Origin: Clostridia bacterium
GTDB taxonomy: Bacteria > Bacillota > Clostridia > Oscillospirales > Feifaniaceae
DNA: 64,000 nucleotides
Assembly: GCA_017517965.1 (NCBI GenBank)
Contig: JAFWXR010000037.1
Coordinates: 1-64,000, forward strand
Direction: 5' to 3'
In this document: positions 27,319 to 36,372 of the stretch, piece by piece
How the letters are laid out: the number at the start of each line of letters is the position of its first letter
Numbering within the stretch: the stretch's first letter is position 1
Position numbers and translations under genes: made by a program
The notes under the pieces: generated by a model
Seen by the model: the letters and a program-made list of their open reading frames with translations, nothing else
The model's database searches: none
Told to the model about the DNA's origin: nothing

Positions 27319-27954
27319 TTAAAAACCGAGTTCTTCACCGACGAGGATAACCTTGATTCTGTCGGGGATGTGTGAACGCCTTGTTACAACAATCTGCGAA
27401 CATATACAGTCGGGGGACAGACAGTTACCGCATTTTCCCGTTACGGCACAGGGCGTATTTCTTGAAAGCCTTACCGTATTCGGAGGTGCGGCAATATTTC
27501 TTGCCCTTTTAAGACCCTCCTCCACGTCAAGCGTAACCTTGTTCATTCCTGCAATGATTATGACGTTCTGCGGACCGTAGCAGAGGAAAGATACCCTGTT
27601 TGCCCTGCCGTCAACGTTTACGAGTTCACCCTCCATCGTGATGGCGTTGGTGCTCATAAGAAAGAAATCGCTTGTGCAGATTCTTCCGCTCATCTCCCTG
27701 ATTTCTTCGGGCGTTGTCGCCGTGTCTCTGTCTATTATATCATAGGAAGCGTTTTTGATGGCATCCATAAGACCGCATTCAAAGAGCGTCATAGAACCGC
27801 CCCACGAAATGCTGCTGCCCTCTGGCATAAGCGAAAGGGCAAGTTTAAGCGCATCTTCTTTCGTTTCGCAGTAGTAGCCCTTCATCTGCCTTTTTGCAAG
27901 ATTTTTTATTATCGTGTCAGCCGTATGCTGATAGTTTATCTTCTTTGGTGTCAT
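27319..27954 (-). CDS. LUD-domain protein (LutC/YkgG-like, DUF162)
   Basis: 211 residues. LUD family features: GSSISWGGSMTLFECGLMDA, ICTSDFFLMSTNAITMEGEL, NVDGRANRVSFLCYGPQNVI and the C-terminal Cys-bearing GKCGNCLSPDCICSQIVV. LUD proteins include the lactate-utilisation subunits LutB/LutC, but stand-alone clostridial members have no proven reaction. The Cys cluster could hold a metal or Fe-S centre (inference). It starts 8 nt after the glnN stop, so the two are probably co-transcribed. Confidence 0.85.
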   Translation of the reverse strand: MTPKKINYQHTADTIIKNLAKRQMKGYYCETKEDALKLALSLMPEGSSISWGGSMTLFECGLMDAIKNASYDIIDRDTATTPEEIREMSGRICTSDFFLMSTNAITMEGELVNVDGRANRVSFLCYGPQNVIIIAGMNKVTLDVEEGLKRARNIAAPPNTVRLSRNTPCAVTGKCGNCLSPDCICSQIVVTRRSHIPDRIKVILVGEELGF

Positions 27955-27962
27955 ATTTTCAC

Positions 27963-30041
27963 CTATACCTTAAATAATAAATCGCTGTATGACGGTACGG
28001 GCCAGTATTCTCTGCCCACCATAAGCTCAAGTGCATCGACGTTTTTACGAAGACTCTTCATAATCGGCAAAACGTTATCGTGGTAATACTTTGCCGTTTT
28101 ATACGAATCCGTCTTATCCACGCCTGAAATTGCTTCGTCAAGTGCTTTGACGTCAGCGTATATTTTGTCTGTCGTCTCGCTTGCGGATTTTGCAGCCTCC
28201 TCCATATGCTTTGGAACGAAGCCTGCGGCTTTCTGTGCCGCTACGCTGTCGCATATATCCGTAAGGAAGTTTATTGCCGCCGGCAGATAATCCTTCTTGA
28301 CCATATCCGACATGGTACGGGCTTCGATATTTACCGTCTTATAATATTCCTCTGCCTTTATGTCGTATCTTGCATATACCTCATGCTCGGTGTATATGCC
28401 GTGGTCAACAAAGAGTTTTATGTTCTTGTCGGATATGTAACGGGGGAGTGCATCAACCGTGCTTACGAGGTTGGGAAGCCCTCTTTTCACGGCTTCTTCT
28501 ATCCACGCCTTGTCGTAGCCGTTGCCGTTAAAGATAACTCTTCTGTGATTGTGTATCGAGTTTCGTATAAGTCTGTCAAGTTCAGCCTGCTTATCCTCAG
28601 CCTTTTCAAGAGCAGCCGAGTATCTTGAAAATACCTCCGATGCAATGACGTTGAGTGTAACGTTTACGCCTGCTATCGACTGCGATGCACCGGGCATACG
28701 GAATTCAAACTTGTTACCCGTGAAGGCGAAAGGCGAAGTCCTGTTACGGTCGGTGTTATCCTTTTTGAAGGTCGGCAGTATTTCAACGCCTGCATCGTAT
28801 TTTGCTGATGAGGGTGCCTTGTACTTTTCACCCTTGTCGATGGCGTCGATAATAGCCTCCATCTCGGAGTCTATGAACATTGACACTACCGCAGGGGGTG
28901 CTTCACCGCCGCCGAGACGGTGGTCATTACCTGCAGAGGCAACCGAAAGACGAAGCATATCGCCGTATTCGTCAACAGCCTCAATCATTGCCGCAAAGAA
29001 AGTAAGGAAAAGCTTGTTTTCGGCAGGCTTTTTGCCCGGGTCAAGCAGATTTATGCCCGTATTGGTGCTTATCGACCAGTTGTTGTGCTTACCGCTTCCG
29101 TTTACGCCTGCAAACGGTTTTTCTGCAAGCAGACATACGAGACCGTGTCTGAGTGCCACTTTTTTCATAATGTCCATCGTAAGCTGGTTATGGTCGGTGG
29201 CAACGTTGGTTGAAGTGTATATGGGCGCAAGCTCGTGCTGAGCGGGTGCACCCTCGTTGTGCTTGGTTTTTGAGAGGATGCCGAGTTTCCACAGCTCCTC
29301 GTCAAGTTCCTTCATATAGTCGGCAACACGCTGTTTGAGCGAGCCGAAATAATGATCCTCCATCTCCTGTCCTTTGGGTGTTTTTGCACCGAAAAGCGTT
29401 CTGCCTGCAAGCTGGAGGTCAAGGCGTTTGTCGTAATTTGATTTATCTATAAGGAAATATTCCTGCTCTGCACCGACTGTTGTACGTACCGTCTGCACGT
29501 CGGTGTGTCCCATAAGGTGAAGAAGTCTTACCGCTTCTTTGCTTACTGCCTCCATCGAACGCAGAAGTGGGGTTTTCTTATCAAGAACTTCGCCCGTATA
29601 TGAAGAAAAAGCGGTCGGAATATATAAAGTACCGTCTTTTACAAATGCATACGAAGTCGGGTCCCATGCAGTATAACCGCGTGCTTCGAACGTCGCACGA
29701 AGACCGCCTGAGGGGAAAGAGGAGGCATCGGGCTCACCCTTGATAAGTTCTTTACCCGAAAATTCCATAATTACCTTTCCGCCGGGTGCGGGGGATATAA
29801 AAGAGTCGTGCTTTTCAGCGGTAATGCCCGTCATAGGCTGGAACCAGTGTGTGTAGTGGGTTGCACCTTTATCTATTGCCCAGTCCTTCATGGCGTTTGC
29901 AACACCGTTTGCAACACCCTCGTCAAGTGCTCTGCCCTCGTTAATGGTGCGGGTAAGTGACTTGTAAACTTCTTTGGGAAGTCTGTCCCTCATCACCTGC
30001 TCATTAAACACGTTGCAGCCGAAATATTCCTGTACGGTCAT
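27963..30041 (-). CDS. glnN: Glutamine synthetase, type III
   Basis: 692 residues, the expected length for GSIII, which condenses glutamate, ammonium and ATP to glutamine. Diagnostic GSIII sequence: N-terminal [25 protein letters not shown] with [14 protein letters not shown], the Glu-rich metal site [11 protein letters not shown], and [15 protein letters not shown] plus [19 protein letters not shown] in the catalytic core. The long C-terminal helical extension is present. It has its own ribosome-binding site (GGAGG); I did not find a convincing -35/-10 pair. Nitrogen assimilation enzyme, cytoplasmic dodecamer by family. Confidence 0.96.
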   Translation of the reverse strand: MTVQEYFGCNVFNEQVMRDRLPKEVYKSLTRTINEGRALDEGVANGVANAMKDWAIDKGATHYTHWFQPMTGITAEKHDSFISPAPGGKVIMEFSGKELIKGEPDASSFPSGGLRATFEARGYTAWDPTSYAFVKDGTLYIPTAFSSYTGEVLDKKTPLLRSMEAVSKEAVRLLHLMGHTDVQTVRTTVGAEQEYFLIDKSNYDKRLDLQLAGRTLFGAKTPKGQEMEDHYFGSLKQRVADYMKELDEELWKLGILSKTKHNEGAPAQHELAPIYTSTNVATDHNQLTMDIMKKVALRHGLVCLLAEKPFAGVNGSGKHNNWSISTNTGINLLDPGKKPAENKLFLTFFAAMIEAVDEYGDMLRLSVASAGNDHRLGGGEAPPAVVSMFIDSEMEAIIDAIDKGEKYKAPSSAKYDAGVEILPTFKKDNTDRNRTSPFAFTGNKFEFRMPGASQSIAGVNVTLNVIASEVFSRYSAALEKAEDKQAELDRLIRNSIHNHRRVIFNGNGYDKAWIEEAVKRGLPNLVSTVDALPRYISDKNIKLFVDHGIYTEHEVYARYDIKAEEYYKTVNIEARTMSDMVKKDYLPAAINFLTDICDSVAAQKAAGFVPKHMEEAAKSASETTDKIYADVKALDEAISGVDKTDSYKTAKYYHDNVLPIMKSLRKNVDALELMVGREYWPVPSYSDLLFKV

Positions 30042-30155
30042 TTTGTTTCCTCCGAAAGTCTTATTATAAGATATTTATAACATTCACTCCGCAAAAATGC
30101 AAGTTTCGCCTAAAAAAGTAAGAAATGTCGTGCCTTTTGAAAGCGTGAGAGTGCC

Positions 30156-30178
30156 GTCACCTAATAAAATTAGGCGAC
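30156..30178. other. Intergenic hairpin
   Basis: GTCACCTAAT-AAA-ATTAGGCGAC, imperfect 10-bp stem, between the ABC importer terminator and the glnN leader. No U-run; role unknown. Confidence 0.4.
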
Positions 30179-30181
30179 AGA

Positions 30182-30214
30182 TAAAATCCCACGACGAAAA
30201 GTCGTGGGATTACT
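30182..30214 (-). terminator. Terminator of the NMT1-type importer operon
   Basis: Perfect 10-bp stem ATCCCACGAC / GTCGTGGGAT with a 5-nt loop, followed by TTTTATC on the minus strand. Confidence 0.9.
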
Positions 30215-30217
30215 TAA

Positions 30218-30769
30218 TTATTTCATTTCAAATTGTGTGCCGCCGAGAAGAAGCCTCTCTTCAGGGGAGTGGGTAGAAACTATGACGGGTATGTCAAGTT
30301 CTTTTATCAGCGGAACGAGACGCTCGATTAAAGCATAGTCAAGGCCTTTGAAGGGCTCGTCCAAAATCAGCATATCGCCGTCATAGGCAAGTGCCCTTGC
30401 GAGAGCAACCCTGCGTTTCATACCGCCTGAGAGTGAGTCGGGCAGGGAGTCTGCCTCGTTTTCAAGCTCGACTTTGCGCAAGAATTCTATGGCGGTGTGC
30501 TTTTTGTCGGACTGCATAACGACTGCCACGTTTTCGAGCACGCTCATCCAGGGGAAAAGCCTGTCCTCCTGAAACATAAATGAAATTTTTTCGGGGACGC
30601 CCTCAATCGTGCCCGACTGCGGTTTTATAAGACCTGCCGCCGTGCGAAGCAAGGTCGTCTTCCCGCAACCTGACGGGCCGAAAATGCAGGTAAGACCGTC
30701 AAATTCAGCCGAAAATGACGAGAGTACGTTTTTGTCGCCGTAGGATACGCTTACGTCGTTAAATTTCAT
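30218..30769 (-). CDS. ABC transporter ATP-binding protein (SsuB/TauB type)
   Basis: 183 residues from ATG 30769, supported by AAAGGGGG upstream; a 14-residue longer reading lacks this. Compact ATPase: Walker A GPSGCGKTT, Q-loop FMFQEDRLFPWMS, signature LSGGMKRRVALARAL, Walker B LILDEPFKGLD, H-loop VSTHSPEE. The DEPFKGLD and FQEDRLFPW pattern is that of the nitrate/sulfonate/taurine/thiamine-precursor importers. It is short relative to the usual 240 residues, with a reduced C-terminus. Start overlaps the permease stop by 11 nt. Confidence 0.9.
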   Translation of the reverse strand: MKFNDVSVSYGDKNVLSSFSAEFDGLTCIFGPSGCGKTTLLRTAAGLIKPQSGTIEGVPEKISFMFQEDRLFPWMSVLENVAVVMQSDKKHTAIEFLRKVELENEADSLPDSLSGGMKRRVALARALAYDGDMLILDEPFKGLDYALIERLVPLIKELDIPVIVSTHSPEERLLLGGTQFEMK

Positions 30770-31505
30770 TTTGTACCCCCTTTCTGAAAATGAGCCTGAA
30801 AAGCTTTTCAAGCAGATAACTGAGCAGTATTACCACTGCAGTCCATGCAAAAAGGTCAGGCGTTTCAAGATAGTATCTTGAATAGTATATTTCAGAGCCG
30901 ATTGCTCTTTTAGGCTGACAGAGCACCTCTGCCGCAATGCCTGCCTTCCAGGCAAGGCCGAGTGAGGTCACACAAGCCGAAAGCAGATAGGGGCGTACGG
31001 AGGGGAAATACACCTTTGAAAGTGTTTTCATTCTGCCGAAACGGTAGATTTTCGCAACTTCGAGAAGTTTACCGTCGGTCTGCAAAACGCCGGTCGTAAT
31101 GTTGCCGTATACTATGGGGAGAACTAAAAGTGCCGCTATAAAAATCGGCACGTTTGAGTAACCGAGCCACAGCATAACGAGCAGTATAAACGAGGTTACG
31201 GGGGTTGCCTTCACAATGTGTATCACGGGCGAGATGAGCACGTTACAGAGTGACGATGCACTTGACAGCACCGCAAGGATTGCACCTGCTATGATGCCAA
31301 ACATCCAGCCGAGGAATATACGCAAAAGCGAAGTGCCCGTTTTTATCCAGAAATCACCCGTCACGGACAGTGACAAAAGCCGTTTTGCCACCGTCAGCGG
31401 TGAGGGGAGAATAAGCACCTGATTTATTATTTTTGCACCGATTGCCCATACCCCTATCCAGAATATAAGGGCAACCGTGCCTTTTAAAATACGCTTAACC
31501 GACAT
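30759..31505 (-). CDS. ABC transporter permease (SsuC/TauC type)
   Basis: 248 residues, about six membrane helices; the cytoplasmic coupling loop is around LLEVAKIYRFGRMKTLSKVYFPSVRPYL, typical of BPD_transp_1 permeases of the sulfonate/nitrate group. It overlaps the upstream binding-protein gene by 11 nt. It forms the channel with the ATPase above; substrate undefined. Confidence 0.9.
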   Translation of the reverse strand: MSVKRILKGTVALIFWIGVWAIGAKIINQVLILPSPLTVAKRLLSLSVTGDFWIKTGTSLLRIFLGWMFGIIAGAILAVLSSASSLCNVLISPVIHIVKATPVTSFILLVMLWLGYSNVPIFIAALLVLPIVYGNITTGVLQTDGKLLEVAKIYRFGRMKTLSKVYFPSVRPYLLSACVTSLGLAWKAGIAAEVLCQPKRAIGSEIYYSRYYLETPDLFAWTAVVILLSYLLEKLFRLIFRKGVQNEI

Positions 31506-32451
31506 AGTAGAAATCTTCAGCGGGAATGAAACCGCCTACCGCTTTGGGATTTGCATTGAAAAGCACGTTATAATAGCCTTCTACTGCAGGCTGAATCTCA
31601 TCGCCCGTTATGCATACGAGATTACAGTCGGGAATTGCCTTTTCTGCAATGGCGGCAGAGCCCGTTATCTCGTATTTTGCAACGAGTTCTGATGCTGCCT
31701 TCGGGTCGGTAATTACCTTTTCAACAGAAGCATTGTAGTTTTCAAGGAATTTCTTTACTGTTTCGGGGTGTTCGTTTATAAAATCAGTTCTTGCTACCAC
31801 GCAACCCATTGTGAGAACGCTTGAGTCTTCGGTAACTGCCTCGTATTCGTCGGTCACGTCAAGAGCAACATGTACCGTGGGGTTTTTCATAAGAACGGTC
31901 GTTGCGTGAGGAACGGGAAGCATACAGATTTCAGCCTCGCCTGAAGCCATAAGTGCCACGATTTCCGCAGGGTCTTTAAAGATGACGTTTACGTCGCTGA
32001 CACCGTTCTTTTCAAGGATGTAATTTAACACAAATTCGGGGTTTGCGCCCTGTCCGTGAACGTACACCGTTTTTCCCGAAAGGTCGGAAACTTCGTTTAT
32101 TTTGTCACCGTTTTCAAGCACGTAGAGAACGCCGAGCGTGTTGAGTGCAATTACCTGCACACCGCCGTTTGTCTTGTTGTATAAGGATGCGGCAACGTTT
32201 GTGGGAAGTGCGGCAATGTCAAGGTCGCCGTTTGAAAGTTTTGCAACGAAATCGGTTGCTTCCGACGTTACCGTAAATTCGTAAGTATCTTCATACTCAC
32301 CGTCCATAAGATAGACGCTGCCTACGCCCGTAGGGCCTTTGAGCATACCGACGTTTACCGTCATACCCGTATAAGACGGCTGAGTTTTACCGCATGCGGC
32401 AAAAGAGAATACGAGAGCCGCCGTAAGAATAAGTGCAATAAGTTTTTTCAT
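31495..32451 (-). CDS. ABC transporter substrate-binding lipoprotein (NMT1/SsuA-like)
   Basis: 318 residues with lipoprotein signal FSFAACGK. Internal features: VNVGMLKGPTGVGSVYLMD, DIAALPTNVAASLY, LSGKTVYVHGQGANPEFVLN and ICMLPVPHATTVLMKNP, characteristic of the NMT1/SsuA periplasmic-binding fold. Relatives bind sulfonates, nitrate, thiamine precursors or other small anions or heterocycles; the pocket cannot be assigned by eye. The first four nucleotides overlap the stop of the Crp-like regulator gene, so regulator and transporter are one operon. Confidence 0.88.
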   Translation of the reverse strand: MKKLIALILTAALVFSFAACGKTQPSYTGMTVNVGMLKGPTGVGSVYLMDGEYEDTYEFTVTSEATDFVAKLSNGDLDIAALPTNVAASLYNKTNGGVQVIALNTLGVLYVLENGDKINEVSDLSGKTVYVHGQGANPEFVLNYILEKNGVSDVNVIFKDPAEIVALMASGEAEICMLPVPHATTVLMKNPTVHVALDVTDEYEAVTEDSSVLTMGCVVARTDFINEHPETVKKFLENYNASVEKVITDPKAASELVAKYEITGSAAIAEKAIPDCNLVCITGDEIQPAVEGYYNVLFNANPKAVGGFIPAEDFYYVG

Positions 32452-33116
32452 TTTGATATCTCCTTTAATTTTATTTTATCTTTGATTGTGACTGTTTTCC
32501 CGTCACGTTGTATAAGACCGTTTTTTGTAAGTAAATCAAAAGCACGGTAGAGGGATGCCCTGCCCATACCGAGTTTTTCGGCAAGTGTAGAAAGCTGTCC
32601 CGTGAGACATACGCCGTCAGCCTCGTTTGCAAGAAGGTATCCTGCAAGTGCCTGCTCTGCATCCGTGCAGGAGAGTGAGCGGATTTTATCATTGAGAAAA
32701 TGTATCCTCCCCGTCAGAAAACGGATGTAGTTTTCTGCAATGACGGGCTGTTTTATCATTTTCGACAAAAGCTCCTGCGAAAAGAAAAGTACGGTGCATT
32801 TTGCAGTTGCTTTAAGGGTGGTTTCATACTCTTCATTCTCGGAAAAGACCGAGGCGACACCAAAAGGCTTGCCCTGAGTAATCGTGTTTACAATGAGTTT
32901 TCGCCCTTTTTCATTGGTTACGAGCACTTCACCTGACAGCACCAGCCCCACGCTTCTGAAAAAATTGTCGGGGGTGTATATGTGTTCACCCTTTTCAAAG
33001 GTCATAAGTGAGCAACCGTCATTTTCAAGATAGACGTTTATCTCCTCAACCCCGTTAAAGAGAAAACATGAGCGTATTATGTTTTTTTTCCGTGGCTTGA
33101 GTAAGTTAATGTTCAT
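32448..33116 (-). CDS. Crp/Fnr-family transcriptional regulator
   Basis: 222 residues: N-terminal cyclic-nucleotide-binding-like beta-roll (SVGLVLSGEVLVTNEKGRKL, PFGVASVF), long dimer helix, C-terminal winged helix (LSTLAEKLGMGRASLYRAFD). The Cys spacing is not that of an oxygen-sensing FNR and the phosphate-binding cassette of true CRP is not evident, so the effector is unknown. First gene of the importer operon and therefore its likely local regulator; a palindrome overlaps the -10 of its own promoter. Confidence 0.87.
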   Translation of the reverse strand: MNINLLKPRKKNIIRSCFLFNGVEEINVYLENDGCSLMTFEKGEHIYTPDNFFRSVGLVLSGEVLVTNEKGRKLIVNTITQGKPFGVASVFSENEEYETTLKATAKCTVLFFSQELLSKMIKQPVIAENYIRFLTGRIHFLNDKIRSLSCTDAEQALAGYLLANEADGVCLTGQLSTLAEKLGMGRASLYRAFDLLTKNGLIQRDGKTVTIKDKIKLKEISK

Positions 33117-33135
33117 AAAACCTCAAAAAATGTCT

Positions 33136-33175
33136 TATTTGATACAAATATACCATATTTTTACTTAAAGGTCAA
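33136..33175 (-). promoter_or_regulatory. Promoter and candidate operator of the Crp-like regulator operon
   Basis: Minus-strand TTGACC (33170-33175), 17-bp spacer, TATATT (33147-33152). The perfect palindrome TATTTG-ATA-CAAATA (33136-33150) overlaps the -10 box. CTTATTTGA (33134-33142) reappears inverted at 33185-33193, just upstream of the divergent promoter. Confidence 0.65.
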
Positions 33176-33198
33176 TACGTTGCTTCAAATAAGCGCAG

Positions 33199-33227
33199 TT
33201 GACAAATCGGGGGTGGGGACTTATACT
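33199..33227 (+). promoter_or_regulatory. Sigma-A promoter of the GH39-like gene
   Basis: Consensus TTGACA (33199-33204), 17-bp spacer, TATACT (33222-33227). Confidence 0.85.
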
Positions 33228-33258
33228 GTAGGCAATATTTAAATAAACGGAGGCCATT

Positions 33259-34701
33259 ATGAAAATTAACGTAGATACGGGTGCTTCTGTCGGCGCTTAC
33301 GTTGACCCTACTGTCTGGCAGAACAGCACTTTAAGATATGCTCCGCCGGAGGATTTTCCGGCACACTGTGCGAAGATAATCGGCCGTGCAAAAATTATGC
33401 GTGCGTGGATAACGCTCGATGAATACTGGGATTACCGTACGGGTGAAACGTATCCCGATTACGATATCGGTGTTGCACGTTATCCTGTCGAGGAGCTTCC
33501 TTATGCATATGACTGGGGAAGCATTGTTCCCGCTCCGTCAGGCACACGTTTCCGTGCGTATCTGACATCACATGCAAAAGAGGCTGACGAGCTTATGCTC
33601 AACGTACGCCGACTTGAGAGAGAAGTGTCCGACGGCGTTATTACGTACGAGCAGTATGAAGAGGTTTTCGAGAAGGCTGTTGAATACTGTAAGGAGCTTG
33701 CACCAAACATACGTTATATTGAGTGCTGTAATGAAATTGAAATGTCGGTCTTCGGCAATCTTACGGCAGAGGAATATATCAAGATATATCTTTGTGCTTA
33801 TCGTGCGGTAAAGCGCCTTAACGAAAAGCATAACTACACGATGCCCCTTGAAATAGGCGGTTATTCAGCGGCACGTCCGTTGCCCAGATGGGAACTTATG
33901 CAGGACGTTATGGCAGGTCTCAGAAAATCCGAAATAGGTGAAAATCCCATGGATTTCTACGCCTACCACATTTATGAGGCAAGTGCAACAAACACACTGG
34001 TAGCTGCAGGCAGAATTGATGAAGCGGAAATAAGTGATATTGAAAAGATCAAGCTTATTTACCGTCAGCACAACGATATGCTTGATAAGCTTGGTCTGCC
34101 CGCAAAGCCGATATTCCTTGATGAAATGGGGCGTAGTCGTACCACGGGCATTAAAGCAGATGCACTTTTCAATGCCTCGGGCATAATTACGTATCTCAAT
34201 GCCTTCAGTATGGGTGAAATGCCCGGAATGTACCCATTCCCGTGGTGTACTTTTCACAATCCTGAATTGCAGATTTCATTTACACAGTTCCTGCTCAACG
34301 ATGACGGTACATATTCGCTGACGCCTAACGGCATTGCCATCCAGATGCTGCACGAGCTTTCGGGCGACCGTCTTGAAACGGGAGTAACGGGCTTCGGTAA
34401 GGACGTTGAATATTATGCATTAGCCGTACGAAACGGTGACACGATTGACGTAATCTGCACCAATCCTACAAGTGAGTCGGCTGCATGCGACCTGAATTTA
34501 AACGGTATGACTGACGGTGAATACCTTGTTGAATCATGGCGTGTTACCTCAAATGAAAACAACTGTGTAACGGGCAACGGCAACGGTAAACTGGAAAAAA
34601 CCGCAGAGGAAGTTGTGGCAGCAGAAAACGGCAAACTCCGTTATTGCAAGGCGCTCGAAAAATACTGCTTCGTGCGTTATCGCTTCACTCCCAAAAACTA
34701 A
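33259..34701 (+). CDS. Intracellular glycoside hydrolase, clan GH-A, GH39-like
   Basis: 480 residues, GGAGG upstream of ATG 33259. (beta/alpha)8-type hydrolase: YIECCNEIEMSVFGN carries the Asn-Glu acid/base pair of clan GH-A and KPIFLDEMGRSR supplies the likely nucleophile Glu. A C-terminal beta-domain (about 390-475) follows the barrel, as in beta-xylosidase-type GH39 enzymes. No signal peptide, so it should act in the cytoplasm on imported oligosaccharides. Substrate could be a beta-xyloside or another glycoside; family placement is by motif only. Monocistronic, with strong promoter and terminator. Confidence 0.75.
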   Translation: MKINVDTGASVGAYVDPTVWQNSTLRYAPPEDFPAHCAKIIGRAKIMRAWITLDEYWDYRTGETYPDYDIGVARYPVEELPYAYDWGSIVPAPSGTRFRAYLTSHAKEADELMLNVRRLEREVSDGVITYEQYEEVFEKAVEYCKELAPNIRYIECCNEIEMSVFGNLTAEEYIKIYLCAYRAVKRLNEKHNYTMPLEIGGYSAARPLPRWELMQDVMAGLRKSEIGENPMDFYAYHIYEASATNTLVAAGRIDEAEISDIEKIKLIYRQHNDMLDKLGLPAKPIFLDEMGRSRTTGIKADALFNASGIITYLNAFSMGEMPGMYPFPWCTFHNPELQISFTQFLLNDDGTYSLTPNGIAIQMLHELSGDRLETGVTGFGKDVEYYALAVRNGDTIDVICTNPTSESAACDLNLNGMTDGEYLVESWRVTSNENNCVTGNGNGKLEKTAEEVVAAENGKLRYCKALEKYCFVRYRFTPKN

Positions 34702-34705
34702 TTTG

Positions 34706-34738
34706 AAAAGACGGTGTTGTGACAACACCGTCTTTTTT
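34706..34738 (+). terminator. Rho-independent terminator of the GH39-like gene
   Basis: AAAGACGGTGTTG / CAACACCGTCTTT around TGA, followed by Ts; begins a few nucleotides after the stop. Confidence 0.92.
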
Positions 34739-34740
34739 AG

Positions 34741-34769
34741 TTGCATTATTATAAACGGTATGGTATAAT
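34741..34769 (+). promoter_or_regulatory. Promoter of putP
   Basis: TTGCAT (34741-34746), 17-bp spacer, TATAAT (34764-34769) preceded by TGG as an extended -10. Confidence 0.8.
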
Positions 34770-34800
34770 ATTACTCATTAAATTTAAGGTGGAGTTAAAA

Positions 34801-36300
34801 ATGAACACAGTAATGACACTTATTACCATTGCTGTATACCTTGCAGGTATGATTCTTATAGGTGTAAAGTACGGTAAAAACAACAACACGACGGGTGAGT
34901 TTTATCTCGGCGGAAGAAAGCTCGGCCCTCTCGTAACGGCGATGAGTGCAGAGGCTTCGGATATGTCTTCCTGGCTTCTTATGGGTCTGCCCGGTCTTGC
35001 GCTTGCAGGCGGTTTTGCAGAGGCTACGTGGACTGCTATCGGTCTTGCAATCGGTACATATATCAACTGGCTTATCGTTGCAAAGAGGCTCAGAAGATAC
35101 ACGGCAGAAACAAAGTCCGACACGGTGCCCGACTTTTTCTCAAACCGTTTTGCAGATAAAAGCGGTGCGCTTCTTGCAATATCGGCAATAATTATAGTTA
35201 TTTTCTTCGTGCCCTACACGGCATCGGGCTTTTCTGCAATAGGCAAGCTTTTCAACAGCCTTTTTGGTGTGAATTATCATATTGCTATGATAGTTGGTGC
35301 TGCGGTAATCGTGCTCTATACGGTACTCGGCGGCTTTATGGCGGTTAGTACGACTGACTTTATGCAGTCAATAGTTATGACTATCGCACTTTTCGTAATC
35401 ATCTGCTTTGGTATGAATCAGGCAGGCAGTATGGATACGGTTATTAAAAACATCAACGACTATCAGGGTTACTTCAGCCTTACGGCAAACGGTGCTTACG
35501 GCGCACTCCCCATTGCATCAACTTTTGCGTGGGGTCTTGGTTACTTTGGTATGCCCCACATTCTTCTTCGCTTTATGGCTATCGAAGATGAAAACAAGCT
35601 CAAGACTTCAAGACGTGTTGCAACTGTATGGGTTGTAATCTCAATGGCAATGGCCATCTTTATAGGTATCGTAGGCTACACGTTCGTATGGCAGAAGGGT
35701 ACTATTCTCCAGGACGGTTTTGATGCTGAACGTATCATCGTTTATATGGCAAACGCCATAAAAGAAGTCGGTCCGCTCGCTGCAATCGTTGCAGGTCTTA
35801 TCCTTGCAGGTATTCTTGCGGCTACAATGTCAACTGCGGATTCACAGCTTCTGGCGGCTTCTTCAAGCGTTTCGGAGAATATCGTTCACCGTTTCTTCTG
35901 GAAGAATATGTCCGTTAAGGCTTCTATCTGGATTTCAAGACTCACGGTTTGCGTAATTGCCATAATCGGTATGTTCTTTGCATGGAATGAAAACAGTTCG
36001 GTATTCAGAATAGTTTCATTTGCATGGGCAGGCTTTGGTGCTGCGTTCGGTCCGCTTGTACTTTTTGCTCTCTTCTGGAAGAGAACGACAAAGTGGGGCG
36101 CACTTGCAGGCGTTGTATCCGGCGGTGCAATGGTATTTATCTGGAAGTTCCTTATAGCGCCTGTCGGCGGTGTATTTGCAATATACGAGCTTCTTCCCGC
36201 ATTTGTTATCAGCTCAGTTCTTATCGTGGTTGTAAGTCTTCTTACAAAGAAGCCCGATGATGAAGTGATAGCAACTTTTGAAAGAGTAAAAGCAAAATAA
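34801..36300 (+). CDS. putP: Sodium/proline symporter (SSS family)
   Basis: 499 residues from ATG 34801 (AAGGTGGAG upstream); a 20-residue longer in-frame reading overlaps the promoter and is rejected. Thirteen-helix sodium:solute symporter. PutP hallmarks: EFYLGGRKLGPLVTAMSAEASDMS with WLLMGLPG in helices 1-2, TVPDFFSNRF, and ATMSTADSQLLAASSSVSEN in helix 9, contributing sodium ligands. Imports proline with sodium, for nutrition or osmoprotection. Monocistronic. Confidence 0.92.
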   Translation: MNTVMTLITIAVYLAGMILIGVKYGKNNNTTGEFYLGGRKLGPLVTAMSAEASDMSSWLLMGLPGLALAGGFAEATWTAIGLAIGTYINWLIVAKRLRRYTAETKSDTVPDFFSNRFADKSGALLAISAIIIVIFFVPYTASGFSAIGKLFNSLFGVNYHIAMIVGAAVIVLYTVLGGFMAVSTTDFMQSIVMTIALFVIICFGMNQAGSMDTVIKNINDYQGYFSLTANGAYGALPIASTFAWGLGYFGMPHILLRFMAIEDENKLKTSRRVATVWVVISMAMAIFIGIVGYTFVWQKGTILQDGFDAERIIVYMANAIKEVGPLAAIVAGLILAGILAATMSTADSQLLAASSSVSENIVHRFFWKNMSVKASIWISRLTVCVIAIIGMFFAWNENSSVFRIVSFAWAGFGAAFGPLVLFALFWKRTTKWGALAGVVSGGAMVFIWKFLIAPVGGVFAIYELLPAFVISSVLIVVVSLLTKKPDDEVIATFERVKAK

Positions 36301-36339
36301 TCCCTGAGCCAAGACGTCATTATTTTGCAAAATAAAATA

Positions 36340-36372
36340 AGAGCCTACGGAAACCGTAGGCTCTCTTTTTTT
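36340..36372. terminator. Bidirectional terminator between putP and the LTA-synthase gene
   Basis: AGAGCCTACGG / CCGTAGGCTCT with AAA loop and A/T runs on both sides; the 3' edge touches the stop of the minus-strand gene. Confidence 0.9.
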
